Source: Pseudomonas entomophila (GTDB taxonomy: Bacteria > Pseudomonadota > Gammaproteobacteria > Pseudomonadales > Pseudomonadaceae). From it: a DNA stretch of 64,000 bases. The notes beneath the pieces are model-generated. The model was not told the DNA's origin, did no database searches, and saw nothing but the letters and a program-made list of their open reading frames with translations. The stretch is taken from the NCBI RefSeq assembly GCF_018417595.1, contig NZ_CP070982.1, positions 3,895,001-3,959,000 on the forward strand, written 5' to 3'. The position numbers were made by a program, and so were the translations under genes. Of the stretch, positions 20,664 through 30,134 are shown piece after piece; position 1 is the stretch's first letter, and each line of letters starts with the position of its first letter.

Positions 20664-21791
20664 TCAAAGATTGCGCGCAATGACCATGCGCTGAATGTCG
20701 CTGGTGCCTTCGTAGATCTGGCAAACCCGCACATCGCGGTAGATCCGCTCCAGCGGGAAGTCGCTCAGATAGCCATAACCGCCCAGGGTCTGCAAGGCAT
20801 CCGAGCAGACCTTTTCGGCCATTTCCGAGGCAAAAAGCTTGGCCATCGAGGCTTCCACCAACGCCGGACGCCCGGCATCGCGCAACGCCGCGGCGTGCAG
20901 CACCATCTGCCGGGCCACGGCGATCTTGGTCGCCATGTCGGCCAGGCGGAAGGCCACGGCCTGATGCTCGATCAGCGGCTTGCCGAAGCTCTGGCGCTCG
21001 TTGGCATAATCACGGGCCACCTCGAAAGCGGCGCGGGCCATGCCCACCGACTGCGAGGCGATGCCGATGCGCCCGCCTTCGAGGTTGGCCAGGGCGATCT
21101 TGTAGCCCTGCCCTTCTTCGCCCAGGCGATTGGCCACCGGCACCCGCACGTTGTCGAAGACGATCTGGCAAGTGTCGGAGGCGTGCTGGCCGAGCTTGTC
21201 CTCGACCCGCGCCACCTGGTAACCCGGTGCATCGGTGGGCACGATGAACGCTGTGATGCCACGCTTGCCGGCGTCCGGGTCGGTGACGGCGAAGACGATC
21301 ACCACTGCGGCATTCTGCCCGGAAGTGATGAACTGCTTGCTGCCGTTGAGCACATAGTGGTCACCGTCCAGACGGGCACGGGTTTTCAGGCTGCTGGCGT
21401 CGGAGCCGGCCTGGGGCTCGGTCAGGGCGAACGCGCCGAGCATCGCGCCACTGGCCAGTGGCGCCAGGAACTGCTGCTTCTGCGCCTCAGTACCGAACTT
21501 GAGGATCGGCACGCAGCCCACCGAGTTGTGTACGCTCATGATGGTCGAGCATGCACCGTCGCCAGCGGCGATCTCTTCCAGGGCCATGGCATAGGCCACA
21601 TAGCCGGTGTCGCTGCCGCCATACTGTTCTGGCACCAGCATGCCGAACAGGCCGAGTTCGGCCATCTCCTCGATGGCCTCCTTGGGGAAGCGATGCGCCT
21701 TGTCCCACTGCTCGGCGAACGGTTTCAGCCGTTCCTGAGCGAACGCCCGCACGGCATCGGCGATCTGTTGTTGCTCTTCAGTTACCAGCAT
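20664..21791 (-). CDS. acyl-CoA dehydrogenase (short/medium or branched chain)
   Basis: 375 residues, the normal length for a flavin-dependent acyl-CoA dehydrogenase. The signatures [19 protein letters not shown] and [20 protein letters not shown] are present. The catalytic base is the Glu in [12 protein letters not shown], in the position used by short/medium-chain enzymes rather than the isovaleryl type. Makes 2-enoyl-CoA and passes electrons to electron-transfer flavoprotein. Second-to-last gene of the beta-oxidation operon. The substrate range cannot be read from sequence; context with a type II SDR dehydrogenase suggests short or 2-methyl-branched chains, for instance from isoleucine. 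Confidence 0.93.
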   Translation of the reverse strand: MLVTEEQQQIADAVRAFAQERLKPFAEQWDKAHRFPKEAIEEMAELGLFGMLVPEQYGGSDTGYVAYAMALEEIAAGDGACSTIMSVHNSVGCVPILKFGTEAQKQQFLAPLASGAMLGAFALTEPQAGSDASSLKTRARLDGDHYVLNGSKQFITSGQNAAVVIVFAVTDPDAGKRGITAFIVPTDAPGYQVARVEDKLGQHASDTCQIVFDNVRVPVANRLGEEGQGYKIALANLEGGRIGIASQSVGMARAAFEVARDYANERQSFGKPLIEHQAVAFRLADMATKIAVARQMVLHAAALRDAGRPALVEASMAKLFASEMAEKVCSDALQTLGGYGYLSDFPLERIYRDVRVCQIYEGTSDIQRMVIARNL

Positions 21792-21799
21792 GGTTCACC

Positions 21800-22993
21800 T
21801 CAGTACAGGCACTCGACCGCCATGGCGGTCGCTTCGCCACCGCCGATGCAGATGGCCGCCACGCCACGGCGCAGGTTGTTCTGGCGCAGGGCCGACAGCA
21901 GGGTCACGAGGATGCGCGCGCCGGAAGCGCCGATCGGGTGGCCCAGGGCACAGGCCCCCCCATGGATGTTCACCTTGTCGTGGGGCAGGTCGAGCTGCTT
22001 CATCGCCGCCAGGGTGACCACGGCGAACGCTTCGTTGATCTCGAACAGGTCCACCTCGGCCAAGCTCCAGCCGGTGCGCTTGAGCAGCTTGTCGATGGCA
22101 CCGATCGGGGCGGTGGGGAACAGCGCCGGGGTGTCGGCGAAGGCTGCATGGCCATGGATCACAGCCAGCGGCTTGAGGCCACGCTTCTGGGCTTCGGAAC
22201 GGCGCATCAGCACCAGCGCCGCAGCACCATCGGAAATGGAGCTGGAGTTGGCCGCCGTGACGGTGCCGCCTTCACGGAAGGCCGGCTTGAGCTGCGCAAT
22301 CTTGTCCAGGCGCGCCTTGGGCGGTTGCTCGTCGTCCTTGATGACACGCGTCTCCTTGCCCTCGGTGACTTCTACCGGAACGATCTCGGCGGCGAAACGG
22401 CCACTTTTGATCGCCTCTTGGGCGCGAGTCAGCGAAGCGATGGCAAAAGCGTCCTGGGCTTCGCGGCTGAAGTCGCCCTTCTGCGCGCAATCCTCGGCGA
22501 AGGTGCCCATCAGGCGGCCCTTGTCGTAGGCGTCTTCCAAGCCGTCCATGAACATGTGGTCGATGATCTTGCCGTGGCCCATGCGGTAGCCGCCACGGGC
22601 CTTGTCCAGCAGGTACGGGGCGTTGGTCATGCTTTCCATGCCACCGGCGACGATCACGTCGGCGCTACCGGCCAGCAACTGGTCGTGGGCCATGATCGCG
22701 GCCTGCATGCCCGAGCCGCACATCTTGTTCAAGGTGGTACAGGTGGTGTGCTTGTCCAGGCCGGCACCCAGCGCAGCCTGGCGCGCCGGTGCCTGGCCCT
22801 GCCCGGCCGGCAGCACGCAGCCGAACAGCACCTGCTCGACACTGGCCGCATCGATGCCGGCGCGCTCGACGGCGGCGCGTATCGCCGCGCTGCCCAGTTG
22901 CGGCGCGGTCAGGCTCTTGAGGTCGCCCTGCAGGCCGCCCATGGGCGTGCGCACGGCGCTGACAATGACAATAGGATCGTGGTTCAGGCTCAT
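21800..22993 (-). CDS. fadAx: acetyl-CoA acyltransferase (thiolase)
   Basis: 397 residues. All thiolase catalytic sites are visible: nucleophilic Cys in NKMCGSGMQAA, the His in NIHGGACALGHPIGASGAR, and the second Cys in AAICIGGGEATAM. The length and the GMESMTNAPYLL block fit tetrameric biosynthetic/degradative thiolases. Cleaves 3-ketoacyl-CoA into acetyl-CoA plus a shortened acyl-CoA, the last step of the operon's pathway. Translated 8 bases upstream of the dehydrogenase gene. Confidence 0.94.
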   Translation of the reverse strand: MSLNHDPIVIVSAVRTPMGGLQGDLKSLTAPQLGSAAIRAAVERAGIDAASVEQVLFGCVLPAGQGQAPARQAALGAGLDKHTTCTTLNKMCGSGMQAAIMAHDQLLAGSADVIVAGGMESMTNAPYLLDKARGGYRMGHGKIIDHMFMDGLEDAYDKGRLMGTFAEDCAQKGDFSREAQDAFAIASLTRAQEAIKSGRFAAEIVPVEVTEGKETRVIKDDEQPPKARLDKIAQLKPAFREGGTVTAANSSSISDGAAALVLMRRSEAQKRGLKPLAVIHGHAAFADTPALFPTAPIGAIDKLLKRTGWSLAEVDLFEINEAFAVVTLAAMKQLDLPHDKVNIHGGACALGHPIGASGARILVTLLSALRQNNLRRGVAAICIGGGEATAMAVECLY

Positions 22994-23005
22994 GTTCGGT
23001 TCTCC

Positions 23006-23773
23006 TTACTTGGCAGCCATGCGCAGCGCGCCGTCGAGGCGGATCACCTCGCCGTTGAGCATGCTGTTCTCGATGATGTGGCGGGCCAGCGCCGCGTATT
23101 CCTGCGGGCGGCCCAGGCGTGGCGGGAACGGCACCCCGGCGGACAGCGAGGCACGTACTTCCTCGGTCATGCCAGCCATCATGGGGGTTTCGAAAATGCC
23201 GGGGGCGATGGTCATCACCCGAATGCCGAAGCGCGCCAGTTCACGGGCGGCCGGCAGGGTGAGGCTGGCGATGGCCCCCTTGGAAGCGGCATAGGCCGCC
23301 TGGCCGATCTGGCCATCGTAGGCGGCGATGGAGGCGGTATTGATGATCACGCCACGCTCGCCGCCCTCGTCCGCCTGGCCTTCGGCCATGGCCGCGGCAG
23401 CCAGGCGCAGCAGGTTGAAGCTGCCGATCAGGTTGACGTTGATGACCTTGGCGAAGCTGCCCAGGGCGTGCGGGCCGTTCTTGCCCAGGACCTTCTCGGC
23501 GCCGACGATGCCGGCGCAGTTGACCAGCCCGTGCAGGCTGCCGAAGGCGCTGACGGCAGCATCGACCGCCGCCTTGGCGGCCTGTTCGTCGCTGATGTCG
23601 GCCACGGCGAAGCGGGCGTTGACGCCCAGCTCGGCGGCCTTGGCCTCGACAGCGGCGGCATTGAGGTCGACCAGCATGACCTTGGCGCCGGCCTCGATGA
23701 GCATCTGCGCGGTAGCGGCGCCCAGGCCCGAGGCCGCGCCGCTGACGATGAAGTGTTTGTTTGCAATGTGCAT
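23006..23773 (-). CDS. fadB2x: SDR-type 3-hydroxyacyl-CoA dehydrogenase (type II / HSD10-like)
   Basis: 255 residues, a classical short-chain dehydrogenase: NAD-binding [12 protein letters not shown] with Asp in MLVDLNAA (NAD preference), [10 protein letters not shown], catalytic Ser in [11 protein letters not shown] and YAASKGA with Tyr and Lys. The C-terminal [17 protein letters not shown] and [14 protein letters not shown] are typical of 3-hydroxyacyl-CoA dehydrogenase type II (17-beta-HSD10 group), which also acts on 2-methyl-3-hydroxybutyryl-CoA in isoleucine breakdown. Supplies the oxidation step between the hydratase and thiolase of this operon, in place of a fadB-type multifunctional protein. 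Confidence 0.92.
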   Translation of the reverse strand: MHIANKHFIVSGAASGLGAATAQMLIEAGAKVMLVDLNAAAVEAKAAELGVNARFAVADISDEQAAKAAVDAAVSAFGSLHGLVNCAGIVGAEKVLGKNGPHALGSFAKVINVNLIGSFNLLRLAAAAMAEGQADEGGERGVIINTASIAAYDGQIGQAAYAASKGAIASLTLPAARELARFGIRVMTIAPGIFETPMMAGMTEEVRASLSAGVPFPPRLGRPQEYAALARHIIENSMLNGEVIRLDGALRMAAK

Positions 23774-23785
23774 GGCAGTCTTCCT

Positions 23786-25429
23786 TCAGGCGCCCGCAGC
23801 GATCGGCTGCGCGGCTTGTTGTCGGGCGATTTCCTGGTTGCGCAGGATGAAGCGTTGCAGCTTGCCGCTCGGGGTCTTGGGCAGCTCGCCGACGAATTCG
23901 ATTTCACGTGGGTAGGCGTGGGCGTAAAGACGCTGGCGCACATGCTGGCGCAAAGCCTCTTCAAGCTCGACGCTGCCTTGGTAACCACCGGCCAATACCA
24001 CGAAGGCCTTGATCAGCTCGGTGCGCTCTGGGTCCGGTTTGCCAATCACCGCCGCTTCGATCACCGCCGGGTGCTCGATCAGTGCGCTCTCCACGTCGAA
24101 CGGGCCGACTCGGTAGCCTGAGGTGGTAATGACATCGTCGCTGCGGCCGACGAAGCTGATGCTGCCATCCTGGTTGAGCTCGACGGTATCGCCAGAGAGG
24201 TAGTACTTGCCGACGAAGGCCTTGGTCGGCAGCCCGTGGTAGCCGGCGAACCAGCACAGCGGCGACTGCTCGCGGTCCACCGCGAGGATGCCGGGCTGCC
24301 CGGCGGGTAGTTCGCAGCCCTGTTCGTCCACCACCACGATGCGGTGGCCGGGGATGGCGAAGCCGGCCGAACCCAGGTGTACCGGGTGCAACAGCGCATG
24401 GTGGTTGCACAGCACCATGCCCAGTTCGGTCTGGCCGTAATGGTCATGGATGGTGACCCCGAGCTCGTCGGCGAACCAGCGGATCACTTCGGGGTTGAGC
24501 GGTTCGCCGGCACTGCTGACCACTCGCAGTCGGCCCTTGATCGGCGTCGAGAATGCGCTCCCCGCGGCAATGAGCAGGCGATAGGCGGTCGGCGAACCCG
24601 CCAGGTTGGTGATGCCCAACTTGTCGATGACCCGCGCGCAACTTTCGACACTGAAAGGGCCGTCGTAGAAGGTGGTGGCATGACCCAGGGATAACGGCCC
24701 GGTGACCGCGTAGTAGAGGCCATAGGCCCAGCCCGGGTCGGCCAGGTTCCAGAAGTTGTCCTCCGGGCGCAGGTCGATGGCGTCACGCATGTAGCCCTGG
24801 AATGCGACGATGGCGCGCAGTGGCACTTCCAGCGGTTTGGCCGGCCCGGTGGTGCCGGAGGTGAACATCAACAAGAAGGGATCGTCGCCACGGCGCATGA
24901 CCGGCGCGCAGACACTGTCCGCAGCACTCAATACCTGGTGGAAGTCGAGCCCTTCGGTGGCGTCGACGGTCACGATGGTCGGGCAGACCACCACCTCGCC
25001 GAGCTTGGGCCGGTTCATACGGTCGGTGACCACAACCTTGGCATGGGACTGTTCGAGGCGGTGCTCGATGGCCTTGGGCCCGAAGGCGGTGAACAGCGGC
25101 TGGTAGACCGCGCCCAAACGCCAGGTGGCAAGGATCGTCACCAGCAGTTCGGGGGTGCGCGGCATCAGCCCGGCGACCCGGTCGCCGGCCTCGACGCCCT
25201 GGGCCTTGAGCACGTTGGCAAAACGTGCGGCCATGGCTTGCAACTGGTCGAACGTGTAGCGCCCGCTACGGCCATCGCGGTCTTCCCAGACCAGGGCCGG
25301 CTTGCCGCTGCCGGTGTGGCGGTCGCAGCATTCGACACAGGCATTGAGGGCCTCGAGGTTGCCATGCAGCGCCGCGGCGGCGGCCCGGGCATGGTCGAAC
25401 GAACGGGCGGCCTCGGCGTAATCACGCAT
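23786..25429 (-). CDS. fadDx: acyl-CoA synthetase (AMP-forming)
   Basis: 547 residues. ANL-family adenylating enzyme: P-loop-like motif LLMFTSGTTGPAKPLEVP, the DHYGQTELG core, SGDTVELNQDG, GRSDDVITTSGYRVGPFDVE hinge and the C-terminal lysine in PKTPSGKLQRF. It activates a carboxylic acid to acyl-AMP and then acyl-CoA, which the downstream genes break down. First gene of the operon; the promoter should lie in the 89 bases between it and the end of the upstream NEL gene. I noticed no certain operator there. Confidence 0.93.
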   Translation of the reverse strand: MRDYAEAARSFDHARAAAAALHGNLEALNACVECCDRHTGSGKPALVWEDRDGRSGRYTFDQLQAMAARFANVLKAQGVEAGDRVAGLMPRTPELLVTILATWRLGAVYQPLFTAFGPKAIEHRLEQSHAKVVVTDRMNRPKLGEVVVCPTIVTVDATEGLDFHQVLSAADSVCAPVMRRGDDPFLLMFTSGTTGPAKPLEVPLRAIVAFQGYMRDAIDLRPEDNFWNLADPGWAYGLYYAVTGPLSLGHATTFYDGPFSVESCARVIDKLGITNLAGSPTAYRLLIAAGSAFSTPIKGRLRVVSSAGEPLNPEVIRWFADELGVTIHDHYGQTELGMVLCNHHALLHPVHLGSAGFAIPGHRIVVVDEQGCELPAGQPGILAVDREQSPLCWFAGYHGLPTKAFVGKYYLSGDTVELNQDGSISFVGRSDDVITTSGYRVGPFDVESALIEHPAVIEAAVIGKPDPERTELIKAFVVLAGGYQGSVELEEALRQHVRQRLYAHAYPREIEFVGELPKTPSGKLQRFILRNQEIARQQAAQPIAAGA

Positions 25430-25518
25430 CGTCAGACTCCTGGCTTCTTATTGTTGGAGTGCACCATTGGTCTGATGATGTTCGCGCCGGCCGTGTCATC
25501 CGGCAATGGCCAAAGCTG

Positions 25519-28500
25519 TCAATCGGCCTGAGCGGATTCGCCCGGATCAAGCAGCTCGCCAGCACCCACCCGGCCCAACGCGTCCTGGGTGAGCCGCAAG
25601 GCCAACGCGTCCTCGGCAGCTTCTCGCTCGCTCCGCAGCGCGTTCCAACGCTGCGAGTAATCATCGCTGGTCAGCACATCGACCTGCTCGTCCAGCGCCG
25701 TGCCCTGGCTGGCGTAATTCTCGGCAACCGCGGCGAACGCGGCGCTGTGCCGCTGCTCGAGGTAGGCACGCCAGAAGTCGCGGCGGCTGATACTGCGCGC
25801 CAGCGCGTCGGTCGCCTCGGCGGCCCGCACCACCGCCAGGGCAGCCTGCTCGCGCGCCTGGGTTATGTCCGCCAGACCATCGAACCTCAGGTACCTGGGC
25901 TGGTGAGGCAGGTCCAGGGCTGCGGCCAGCGCCGAGCGATAGCCCAGCACGACCTCCAGCACATCGATTTCAGGGGCACCCGCCAGCCTGCCGCGCTCCC
26001 TCTGGGCAGCGTCCTGGGCGGCATGCTCATCCAGCCGGTCCAGGCGGAACAGCTGACGCCCCAGTGTCAACAAGCGCTCCCCGTCCATGCCTTGCGTGCC
26101 AAGGCGACGGGCCCTGGCCGTCAGCAGGTGTATCTGCAGGCGGCTGAACCGCTCCGCATGGCTGTCATGACAGCCCCGGACCTCGTCGGCATGAAGGAAT
26201 ATCTCCTCGCGCAGCACCTCGTCCTCACCGATCGCTTCGAGCAAAGGCCAAAGCTGTGCGGACATGTAGTCGGGCGCCCTTCTGAAGTCCGGGATTTCGG
26301 TGACGTCGTCCAACAGTTGGAAAAGCCCCCGACTGCCTGGCAGCGCCTCAAGCCGCCTCCACAGCAGGGCATGGCTCTGCTCATCTTCGCCACTGATCGC
26401 CAGCCATCGAGCCATGGCCATTGCCCCCTGGTTACCCTCGCCAACTTGCCCCGCATCCTCGACCCTCACCGTCTCGTGCGCATCGACCCGATACAAGCGC
26501 TCCATCGACTGGCGCCCCAACGGGTTGCCGATCAGGTTCAACCGGCGCCTGAACGACCATGGCATGCGCGCCACGGACTCCGGCACGCTCTGAATGGAAT
26601 TGCGGCTCAAGTCAGCCATGTTCAATAGCCCGCAATACTCGATGCCAGTAGGCATCTCCAGCAAACCGCACCGGTGCATGCTCAACTCTGACAGCTGGGG
26701 CACCTGATCGAAGCGCATGTTGATCCTGCTGATCGGGTTGAAATCGAGATTCAACGTTCTCAGGCCCGACAGCGTGGCCAGGATGCTCTGGTCCACCTCA
26801 GTCATGCGAATTCGATTCGACGTCAGCAGCAAGGTGCGCAGGTTTTCCAGATGCGTGACACCTGGAGGTAGAGCAACCAGCTGATTGTGATTGAGGTTCA
26901 GGACACGCAAGGACTCGAAGCAGCGAAGGAAATTGCCTCGCACCTCGGTCAATTCCATGTTGACCATCACCAGCTCGGTGACATGACTGAAATCAACCTC
27001 CGCCGGTAGATTCGGCAAGCGACCAATACGCCAACCGCTAACATCCAGGCGCATGCCGTCGACCTGCCTTTGCCCTCCATTGGCCACCTCACCTTCGTAA
27101 CGCCAGATACCGCGCAGACGCTGGGCAAACTGGGCACGCCGCACCCTGACTTGCGCTTCTGAACCCTGGCTTACCCACTGCTGCAGGGCCTCGTCAAGTT
27201 GCCCATAGTTGTGTTCCTGCTCGAGCAGGGCGCCAATCGGCCAGGCGTGATCACGCTGCAAGCGTTGAACATACCACTCGACTTCGTCATCGCTGAAACC
27301 AGGGTACAGCGCCCGAACCCGACTTCTCAGTGTACTGTTGGAACTTCGGGAAACCTGCCCCCCAAGCGGGTAGCCGACCCGACCGTCAGGTAACCGTCGG
27401 CCTGGGTTGAACCAGGGGGTGGAAGCCCTCCAGCCGAGCCGAGCCAACACCCCGCTGCGTCGCGCCGGCAGCAGCGCTTGCAGGGCCGAGCGCAGTTGCT
27501 CCGCCAGATCACCGTCATCGAACTGCAGCGCCGCCCTGTCTGTTTCGCTCAGCAGCGCGGCAAGGGCCTGGAAGATCCCGCCCGGTTCGGCCACTTCCTC
27601 TTCCCGTTCAAGCCCCCGAGTGTCGTAAAGGCGGTACTGCCCATCACGCGCAAACAGCACAATCCTGGTACTGCTCGGCCCCTGCGGGTCAAGGACCGCC
27701 AGCAAAGGGCCATTTTCCGAACCTTCGCGCAGTTCCAGATTGAGTGCCGAGGGCCAGCCTGGCAGGCGTCCCAGCAGGGCCAAGACCAGTTCACCGGTTC
27801 CCTGTGCGTACGCCGTGCGCAGGTACAATCCTTCTATTGCGCGGTTCACGCGGGACAACCCCAGCAATGCTCGGGCCTTTTGCCCAAGCGAGTAAGGCAG
27901 GCGCGCCTCCAGCAACGCCTGTGCCCTGACCTCAGGCTCAACATCACGCAACAGCTCCTGGGCATACACCGACGCCAGCCCCGGGAAATCCCGCTGCACC
28001 AAGGCCAGCAACCCGTCGTCGGGCGCAACGGTACTCGACAAATGATCGAGCAAAGCCCCCTGTAGCCTGGCTTGCTGTTCGACCAACCGCTCGCCGATAG
28101 CTGCCTCGTCCAGCCCCTGCATGTCGGCCCTGCTTCTGCACCACTGGAGCACCTCGACATCCTCGAGTACCGCCCCCGGCAGGCGCAGACCTTGGAACAG
28201 TGCCGAGAGCCGGGCATCGGCGTCGAAGCGGCGCAGCGTGTCCCGCAGATTGACCGGAGCGGGCCGGTTCTCGACCAGCACGCCCCGCAGTTCGTCCTTC
28301 TCCACGCCCGCCACCTTGAGGATCCACTCGGCCTGTTCCGCTGTCAGAGGAGGATCATGGGGCCAGAGCCTGGCAAGCATCTCGCGGCTGTCATTCCATT
28401 CCAGTGGGTGCTCCAGGCGCAGACGCCAGAAGCGCTCACCGTTGTGCTCGACCAGCGGTTCGAAGGCGCCCTCGCCGCGTGGATGGCGCAAGCGCCACGC

Positions 28501-30057
28501 CAGGTTCTGTGCCGGGCGATACACTTCATAGTAGTGCTCGCCGATGCGCATCCAGCGCCGTTCCCCCACCGCGTACAGGCCGTTATCCTGCAGTTGTGGC
28601 CGGTCCGGCGTCGACTCATAGACACGCAGGTCATCGTTCCACAAGCGCGCTCCACGCCCCTGAACGGTCACCGGCTGCAATTCATCGACGAAGGCACTTC
28701 CCTGGAAGCTGCGCGCCACCGCACCGATGCCGACGACCGTCGCTGCCGTGACCGCCACGGTCTCGGCCACATTCAGCATATGCGCCATGGCCTCATGCTG
28801 GTGCGCTTCGGACCAGTCCACCACCCCTTCGTAGACTTCGCCGAGCGTGTCCAGGACCATCTTCCCAAACAGCACCACACCGACAGTGGGTACCGCCAGC
28901 CCGGCCAGGCCCAGCAAGCCCCAGCCGACTTGCTGCCAGCGGTTCAGGCGCTGCTCGGCGGCTCGGTGGTCGGCCTGTGCATTGGGCACCAGCATCAGCT
29001 GGCCATCACCCTTGTAGCGTTGCACCTGCGCGCGCGCCAGAGCCGTGAACACATCGACGTCGGCCACCGCCCCCTCCAGTTCGAGGTCTGGCTCATCGTC
29101 CTTCAGGCGCAGGTCCAGGGTATCGATGAACCGCGGACGGTCAGCCAGGCTGACCAGTTCGCGAAAGTGCCGATGCACATCGGCCTTGAACAGCTCACCG
29201 ACCAGGTACGCGTTCATCTGCGCCAGCGAATCGAACCGCTGCAAGGGCGCTGTCGGCAGGCTCGGCAGGTAGAGCACAACGCCCCGTTCATCCCCTGAGG
29301 GGCCACGCAGTTGGATCTTCAGGCCATTGGCTACCGTGCAACCCAGGATGCGCAGTTCGCCAGCGTAGGCCTGCAAGTGGTCTTGCGCGGCTTTGTGCTC
29401 AGGGCCCAGCAGTTCGCTCAGTGCCACCTGCTCGTCAGCACCGATAAGGCCATTGAGCAGGCCCAGTTCACACGCCAGGGCGAACCCGGTGCGCTGGTGC
29501 GAGGCCAGCAGCGCCTCGGCCTGCGGGGTGAACAGCCGCGCCAGGTAAGCTTGATACTGCCCGCCTGCGTCCAGTGCACGAACATCCGCGACCAGCCTGT
29601 CCACATCGGCATGCAACAACTGTGTGCCAGCCACGGCGGTCAAGCCACTACCTGTGTAGAAGGTGGCATCGGACGAGAAACCCTGCATCAGGCGCAACAA
29701 TGCCGGGAACCGCACGTAGTCAATTTTGTCCGTGGGCAAACCAATGCCATGCGGCGCGCTGAAGCGGCGCCGTACTTCCAGCCATTCCAGTGACGCCAAC
29801 GGAGGGCAATCCGGAATCAGTGCACCCAACAGGGGGCCGAACTGCCGCACGGCAAAGCCTTGCGCCGACACCAGTTGATCGCTGAGGGTCGCCAGTGCCT
29901 GGCCGCTCGCCGCATGGGCCTTGAAACACCCGGCCAGTACCCGGATCCGGCTAGGCGCAGCGGCGCGCAACCAGCCGGGTAGTTGCCTGGCAATAAAGGT
30001 GTCGGTCATGGCTTCGGGCGTCATGACCGCCACAGCTGGGGTAGATGGGGTTTGCAT
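25519..30057 (-). CDS. NEL-type E3 ubiquitin ligase effector with leucine-rich repeats
   Basis: 1,512 residues, start MQTPSTP with CAAGGTG upstream. No N-terminal secretion signal. Residues 1-~950 resemble the DUF6543-type toxin-like region, including a hydrophobic pair near VGWGLLGLAGLAVPTVGVVL and a second at AVTAATVVGIGAVA. Residues ~1005-1165 carry leucine-rich repeats (SLRVLNLNHNQLVALPPG, NLRTLLLTSNRI). The rest is a NEL domain: GSRGLFQLLDDVTEIPDF, LREEIFLHADEVRGCHDS with catalytic Cys1296 in the CxD motif, LGRQLFRLDRLDEHA and FWRAYLEQRH. NEL ligases (IpaH, SspH, SlrP) ubiquitinate host proteins, so the target is a eukaryotic cell: plant, insect, amoeba or animal. No secretion gene lies beside it. 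Confidence 0.85.
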   Translation of the reverse strand: MQTPSTPAVAVMTPEAMTDTFIARQLPGWLRAAAPSRIRVLAGCFKAHAASGQALATLSDQLVSAQGFAVRQFGPLLGALIPDCPPLASLEWLEVRRRFSAPHGIGLPTDKIDYVRFPALLRLMQGFSSDATFYTGSGLTAVAGTQLLHADVDRLVADVRALDAGGQYQAYLARLFTPQAEALLASHQRTGFALACELGLLNGLIGADEQVALSELLGPEHKAAQDHLQAYAGELRILGCTVANGLKIQLRGPSGDERGVVLYLPSLPTAPLQRFDSLAQMNAYLVGELFKADVHRHFRELVSLADRPRFIDTLDLRLKDDEPDLELEGAVADVDVFTALARAQVQRYKGDGQLMLVPNAQADHRAAEQRLNRWQQVGWGLLGLAGLAVPTVGVVLFGKMVLDTLGEVYEGVVDWSEAHQHEAMAHMLNVAETVAVTAATVVGIGAVARSFQGSAFVDELQPVTVQGRGARLWNDDLRVYESTPDRPQLQDNGLYAVGERRWMRIGEHYYEVYRPAQNLAWRLRHPRGEGAFEPLVEHNGERFWRLRLEHPLEWNDSREMLARLWPHDPPLTAEQAEWILKVAGVEKDELRGVLVENRPAPVNLRDTLRRFDADARLSALFQGLRLPGAVLEDVEVLQWCRSRADMQGLDEAAIGERLVEQQARLQGALLDHLSSTVAPDDGLLALVQRDFPGLASVYAQELLRDVEPEVRAQALLEARLPYSLGQKARALLGLSRVNRAIEGLYLRTAYAQGTGELVLALLGRLPGWPSALNLELREGSENGPLLAVLDPQGPSSTRIVLFARDGQYRLYDTRGLEREEEVAEPGGIFQALAALLSETDRAALQFDDGDLAEQLRSALQALLPARRSGVLARLGWRASTPWFNPGRRLPDGRVGYPLGGQVSRSSNSTLRSRVRALYPGFSDDEVEWYVQRLQRDHAWPIGALLEQEHNYGQLDEALQQWVSQGSEAQVRVRRAQFAQRLRGIWRYEGEVANGGQRQVDGMRLDVSGWRIGRLPNLPAEVDFSHVTELVMVNMELTEVRGNFLRCFESLRVLNLNHNQLVALPPGVTHLENLRTLLLTSNRIRMTEVDQSILATLSGLRTLNLDFNPISRINMRFDQVPQLSELSMHRCGLLEMPTGIEYCGLLNMADLSRNSIQSVPESVARMPWSFRRRLNLIGNPLGRQSMERLYRVDAHETVRVEDAGQVGEGNQGAMAMARWLAISGEDEQSHALLWRRLEALPGSRGLFQLLDDVTEIPDFRRAPDYMSAQLWPLLEAIGEDEVLREEIFLHADEVRGCHDSHAERFSRLQIHLLTARARRLGTQGMDGERLLTLGRQLFRLDRLDEHAAQDAAQRERGRLAGAPEIDVLEVVLGYRSALAAALDLPHQPRYLRFDGLADITQAREQAALAVVRAAEATDALARSISRRDFWRAYLEQRHSAAFAAVAENYASQGTALDEQVDVLTSDDYSQRWNALRSEREAAEDALALRLTQDALGRVGAGELLDPGESAQAD

Positions 30058-30134
30058 GGTGTAGGCACCTTGTCATGTGGGGAACCCCACAGTGCCCACG
30101 CATTGCGCGCTGCCCCAACAGGAAATGGTGCCAG

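Noticed and set aside
21551..24121. 856-codon + strand frame opposite the fad operon
   Set aside because: Antisense to thiolase, SDR and ligase genes with full catalytic motifs; composition is that of a GC-rich shadow frame.
25430..25518. GntR/FadR-like operator before fadDx (TTGGTCTGATGA)
   Set aside because: Only a half-site resemblance, no symmetric partner; too weak to call.
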